From positions 1-24,667 of the forward strand of contig JBFWUM010000054.1 in NCBI GenBank assembly GCA_050247255.1: 24,667 nt of DNA, in the 5' to 3' direction. The notes beneath the pieces are model-generated. The model was not told the origin of the DNA. It did no database searches and saw nothing but the letters and a program-made list of their open reading frames with translations. The position numbers and the translations under genes are program-made. Each line of letters opens with the position of its first letter. Position 1 is the first letter of the stretch. This document shows, in pieces, positions 21,869 to 24,667 of the stretch. This stretch comes from JBFWUM01 sp050247255 (GTDB lineage: Bacteria; Acidobacteriota; Vicinamibacteria; Vicinamibacterales; UBA2999).

Positions 21869-22444
21869 GTGACGACATCTTCGGCCGACGAAGTGCAGTG
21901 GGTCCTGCGGGCGCAGGTGGGCGACAGGGAAGCGCTGGAGGCGCTGCTCCGCGCCGTGCAGCCGCCCTTGCAGCGCTACCTCGCCAGCCTGGCCGGCGCG
22001 GCTGACGCCGCCGACCTGCTGCAGGACACCTTCATCCTCGTCATCCGCAAGATCGGGAGTCTCGAAGACCCGCGCGTCTTCCGCGCCTGGACGTTTCGCA
22101 TTGCCAGCCGCGAGGCATTCCGGCACATCAAGAGGCGCCGTCGCTGGACGGACCAGCACGAAGACTCGGCCAGCCTCGAGGAGTTGCCGACGCCGGCGCT
22201 GCCGCCGCGTGGCGACGATCTGGAGCGGCTGCTGGCTATCGACGCGATTTCACCGGCGAGCCGCGCGGTGCTCCTGCTGCACTTCCAGCAGGAGCTGCCG
22301 TTGCCAGAGGTCGCCGCCATCCTGGGCATCCCGATCGGCACGGCGAAGTCGCGCCTCGCCTACGGGTTGTCCGCCATCCGCAAGTACCTCAAGGTCGCGC
22401 CAGCCGCGCCCTCATCAACGACAGGAGAGTCCCATGGCCGATGA
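21869..22444 (+). CDS. ECF RNA polymerase sigma factor
   Basis: A sigma-70-family extracytoplasmic-function factor of 191 residues. Region 2 lies at about 8-90 (LLRAVQPPLQRYLASL ... ADLLQDTFILVIRKIGSL ... FRAWTFRIASREAFRHIKRRRR) and region 4 at about 120-175 (LLLHFQQELPLPEVAAILGIPIGTAKSRLAYGL). The GTG at 21869 is the start; no ribosome site is present but a -10-like TATAAC lies 8 nt upstream. The small membrane protein gene overlaps its end by 11 nt and is probably its partner. Confidence 0.92.
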   Translation: MTTSSADEVQWVLRAQVGDREALEALLRAVQPPLQRYLASLAGAADAADLLQDTFILVIRKIGSLEDPRVFRAWTFRIASREAFRHIKRRRRWTDQHEDSASLEELPTPALPPRGDDLERLLAIDAISPASRAVLLLHFQQELPLPEVAAILGIPIGTAKSRLAYGLSAIRKYLKVAPAAPSSTTGESHGR

Positions 22445-22715
22445 TGCCGCCGACGTGGTCCGCCGCTCCCTCGATGCCGTCGATCGCCACCGCAAGCGGA
22501 TGATGCTCGTCCTCGGCGCGGTTGCTGTGCTCCTTGTGGTAACCGCAGCACTGTCGCTGCACCTGCCAGGCCGCACCTCACAGGTGAACGCGGTGATGGC
22601 GCACTTTGCGATGTTGCTCGCATGGGTGACCACCCTGGCGTTCGCGATCATGGTCCAGATCTCGGCGATGACCCGGCGGATCCTGCAGGCCATCGACGCG
22701 GCCGCGCGCCGTTGA
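22434..22715 (+). CDS. Small two-helix membrane protein, probable sigma-factor partner
   Basis: A protein of 93 residues with two TM helices (MMLVLGAVAVLLVVTAALSL and VMAHFAMLLAWVTTLAFAIMV) and a charged cytoplasmic N-terminus (MADDAADVVRRSLDAVDRHRKR). GGAG lies 6 nt before ATG 22434, and the gene overlaps the sigma factor stop. Such placement is usual for anti-sigma factors, but no ZAS zinc motif (HxxxCxxC) is present, so that role is only inferred from position. Confidence 0.8.
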   Translation: MADDAADVVRRSLDAVDRHRKRMMLVLGAVAVLLVVTAALSLHLPGRTSQVNAVMAHFAMLLAWVTTLAFAIMVQISAMTRRILQAIDAAARR

Positions 22716-22778
22716 GCTGTGCCTTGCCGCGCGATCGCGCTACGCTGACGACTTCATCCCCCGGCACGGAGGAGACGT

Positions 22779-23185
22779 ATGGCGACAGCAACGGCGCAGG
22801 CGCTGCAGGCCAAGGGGCTCGGCGCAAGCCTCACGGTGGACGACATCCAGGCGAGCCTCAGGTTCTTCGAAGGGCTCGGCTTCACCGTCACCGAGCGGTG
22901 GGAAGACAAGGGCACGCTGCAGGGCGTGATGATGAAGTCCGGCAACGTCGAAGTCGGCCTGATGCAGGACGACTGGCAGAAGGGACGCGACCGCCAGAAG
23001 GGCATCGGCATGCGCTTCTTTTTGACGACGACGCAGAACGTCGATCAGCTCGCCGCGCACGCGAAGGAGCACGGCCTTACCCTGACCGCCGAACCGCACG
23101 ACACCGAGTGGAAGACGCGGCGTTCGAGGTGACCGACCCGACCGGCTTCCGCATCACGATCGTCGGCGAAACGAAGACCCAGTAG
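22779..23185 (+). pseudogene. VOC-superfamily (glyoxalase-like) gene, frameshifted near its end
   Basis: The ATG at 22779 follows GGAGGAG and opens a typical VOC fold (LGASLTVDDIQASLRFFEGLGFTV ... GVMMKSGNVEVGLMQDDW). The frame stops at 23130-23132, but the expected last strand continues in another frame to 23185 (FEVTDPTGFRITIVGE). Adding one base near 23117-23123 would restore K-T-R-A-F-E-V-T-D-P. It is either a recent one-base deletion or a sequence error. As it stands the product is 117 residues with the last metal-ligand strand missing. Confidence 0.8.
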
Positions 23186-23190
23186 CCGCT

Positions 23191-23607
23191 TCAGGGCTGC
23201 ATCGGCTTCGGGTTGAGCAGCATCCACGAGGTGCCGAAGCGGTCGCGCAGCATGGCGAACCGGTGGGCGAAGAACGTCTCGTTCATCGGCATGAAGATGT
23301 CGCCCCCCTCCGACAGCACCGAGTAGACGCGCTCGGTCTCCGCGGTGTCGTCGAAGGTCAGCGTCAGGTAGGCGCTGCGCATCGGCTGGAAGCGGTCCGG
23401 GCTGACGTCGGCGCCGAGGAGCGAGGTGCCGCCGAGCGACATCTGCGCGTGCAGCACCTTGTTCTTCCAGTCGTCGGGCGCCGGGCTGCCGCCCGGCGTC
23501 TCGCCGTGGCGCATCAGGAAGTTGATTTTCCCGCCCAGCTCCTGCTCGTAAAACCGGAATGCCTCTTCGCAATTGCCGCCGAAATTCAGGTACGTCGTCA
23601 GGGTCAT
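23191..23607 (-). CDS. PhnB-like VOC-superfamily protein
   Basis: A protein of 138 residues with the PhnB/COG2764 pattern (LNFGGNCEEAFRFYEQELGGKI ... HAQMSLGGTSLLGADVSP ... FDDTAETERVYSVLSEGG ... FGTSWMLLN). Members are small dimeric metal-fold proteins, often of unknown substrate. AGGAGG lies 6 nt before ATG 23607. It is intact, unlike its neighbours on both sides. The 3' end lies 5 bp from the end of the broken VOC gene, with which it converges. Confidence 0.88.
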   Translation of the reverse strand: MTLTTYLNFGGNCEEAFRFYEQELGGKINFLMRHGETPGGSPAPDDWKNKVLHAQMSLGGTSLLGADVSPDRFQPMRSAYLTLTFDDTAETERVYSVLSEGGDIFMPMNETFFAHRFAMLRDRFGTSWMLLNPKPMQP

Positions 23608-23657
23608 CTCTGCCTCCTGTTGCTTTGACGGCCGGCGGGACGGGAAATCATCGGCGC

Positions 23658-24096
23658 CTATTTCGGCCGCAGGATCGGGCCCGATCGGGGGCGCTTGTCG
23701 CCAACCGGGCGGCCCGCGTTGTGGCGTTCAGACGGCCGGCGCACCTTCGACAGCCGGCCGCTCTGCGCCATGCGCTCGTAGGCGACATCGGCCGTCGGCA
23801 CCTCTGGCGTGTCCTGCTCCCAGTGGGTGAACGACGCCTCGTCGCACCAGGCAATTCAGCCGCGGCATGGCCTTCAGGTGCGCCTCGCTGTTCCTGAATG
23901 CGCGCATCGCTGCCTCGCTCTCCCAGACCGTGGCCGTCCACTGGCCGTAGGCGCTTTCACCGCCGAGCCAGCCGGCGATGAATCCCGGCGCGCGGCGGAT
24001 CTGCCGCGTCGAAGCCATGGCGTGCCAGAAGAAGGTGGGGAAGGACCAGAGCGAGAGCAGGTGCAGCCGGGTGACCGAGACGATCATGCGGGCCAT
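23658..24096 (-). pseudogene. Monooxygenase-fold (ABM/DUF3291-like) gene with a one-base frameshift
   Basis: The ATG at 24096 (or 24087) starts an open frame (MIVSVTRLHLLSLWSFPTFFW ... WTATVWESEAAMRAFRNSEAHLKAMPRL). After about position 23852 the family-like sequence (WCDEASFTHWEQDTPEVPT ... YERMAQSGRLSKVRRPSE) continues in a different frame to a stop at 23658. The whole region is 439 nt, one more than a multiple of three, so a single extra base explains it. The fold resembles antibiotic-biosynthesis monooxygenase-like dimeric barrels; the substrate is unknown. Confidence 0.75.
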
Positions 24097-24127
24097 TCTG
24101 CCATGGCGGTCGCGCTACACTCGCGTC

Positions 24128-24411
24128 GTGCGCAGCGTTGCCAATCCCGCCGATAAGGACGCGCTCCTTGGCCGCCTGGCGCGGCTCTCGCCCGACAGCC
24201 CGCGGCAGTGGGGCAGGATGTCGCCGCACCAGCCGGTGTGTCACCTTTCCGATTCGTTCAAGGTCATCAGCTGCGCATGCTCATCGAACGGTTCGCGGCG
24301 TCGCCGCGGGACTTCGCTTTCCAGCCGCATCCGTTCTTCGGACCGCTCAGCGAGCGCGAGTGGCTGCACTGGGCGTGGCGGCATACCGATCATCACCTGC
24401 GCCAATTCGGC
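24128..24411 (+). pseudogene. DUF1569 (DinB-like) gene remnant with internal deletion
   Basis: From GTG 24128 the first frame reads VANPADKDALLGRLARL ... WGRMSPHQPVCHLSDSF, the start of a DUF1569 protein. At about 24265 the similarity jumps to another frame: LRMLIERFAASPRDFAFQPH ... LSEREWLHWAWRHTDHHLRQFG, the family's C-terminal end. The middle of the fold (roughly 50-60 residues in a family of about 150) is absent. TACACT lies 6 nt before the GTG. The gene cannot make a normal product. Confidence 0.72.
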
Positions 24412-24511
24412 CGCTGTGCGTGCCGACGGGCTTACGGCGGCCGTAAGGTGGCGACAGGGTTCGTCCCTGCCCATCAGATGTCCGGCTTACGCATTCGGGG
24501 GCCGTTTCGGG

Positions 24512-24517
24512 TAGCAT
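24512..24517 (+). promoter_or_regulatory. Candidate -10 box for the gene at 24525
   Basis: TAGCAT lies 7 nt before the first ATG, with no ribosome site between, again suggesting a leaderless transcript. The 100 bp before it (24412-24511) hold only decayed coding sequence. Confidence 0.35.
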
Positions 24518-24524
24518 TTCCGGC

Positions 24525-24667
24525 ATGATGCCGATCGCGCTGATGACGATCGTCGCGGGGTTCATCGGTTTCATCCCCGTGGCGTATCCGGATCCGTCGC
24601 CGCGGCTCGTCCCGCACCTCCGGCAGATCCAGCCGGTCACCGACGGCTCGCATGCGGACGCCGGCGT
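24525..24667 (+). CDS. Start of a possible exported protein, cut by the window end
   Basis: Two adjacent ATGs (24525, 24528) open a frame that runs off the window. The first 20 residues are hydrophobic (MMPIALMTIVAGFIGFIPVA), like a signal peptide or membrane anchor, followed by a Pro-rich polar stretch (YPDPSPRLVPHLRQIQPV). Only 47 residues are visible, so the family cannot be named. Confidence 0.45.
   Translation, partial: MMPIALMTIVAGFIGFIPVAYPDPSPRLVPHLRQIQPVTDGSHADAG

Noticed and set aside
22434..22715. Classical zinc anti-sigma factor
   Set aside because: The HxxxCxxC motif is absent and the protein contains no Cys, so only a position-based partner role is offered.

Overview
The window is high-GC bacterial chromosome with dense coding, many stop/start overlaps and no rRNA, tRNA, CRISPR array or transposase. 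The mix of families (a B12-dependent ribonucleotide reductase NrdJ, DUF899, DUF1569 and DUF2306 proteins, an NtrC-type two-component pair, and a YbhGFSR-like efflux operon with its own TetR regulator and TolC) together with abundant small palindromic and tandem repeats suggests an uncultured Acidobacteriota, perhaps Vicinamibacteria. This placement is inference; no marker gene is present to prove it.

Layout. 1-3738: a sigma-54-dependent response regulator, a hairpin repeat, its membrane histidine kinase, and a small Pro-rich exported protein. 3721-4649 (minus): two overlapping DoxX-family membrane proteins. 4701-11542: a palindromic operator, then a seven-gene operon encoding a TetR repressor, a TolC-like outer-membrane factor, an HlyD-like lipoprotein, two ABC ATPases with complementary degenerate motifs, and two ABC-2 permeases; together these make a tripartite exporter. 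11651-14604 (minus): a DUF2306 membrane protein, an Omp85/BamA-like outer-membrane protein and an unknown secreted protein, with long hairpin repeats between them. 14681-16382: a half repeat, a structured non-coding stretch and a membrane protein with RodZ-like (DUF4115) and NTF2-like domains. 16383-19751: a regulatory leader, nrdJ, a G-rich 3' segment and a strong terminator. 19809-22715: a DUF899 thioredoxin-like protein, an AlkD-type DNA glycosylase, a small lipoprotein, and an ECF sigma factor with a small two-helix membrane partner. 22779-24667: a run of small enzyme-like genes, three of which are broken, then the start of a gene cut by the window edge.

The most unusual feature is the repeats. 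Five intergenic elements (A-E) have arms made of tandem 7-9 bp units; four are long hairpins and one is a solitary arm. Two of them carry the same 21-bp end directly downstream of a stop codon, 10 kb apart and in opposite orientation. The same kinds of units also lie inside genes. They appear to encode the hydrophobic core of the signal peptides of at least three exported proteins (3160, 5352, 13676), and related palindromes are inserted in frame in the histidine kinase, one ABC permease, the HlyD lipoprotein and NrdJ. I think this network of structured repeats that also serve as protein-coding material is the best candidate here for something not yet described.

A second theme is starts that look leaderless. 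Five genes have a TANNNT-type -10 hexamer (or TATAAC) only 6-10 nt before the start codon, while their neighbours have clear Shine-Dalgarno sequences.
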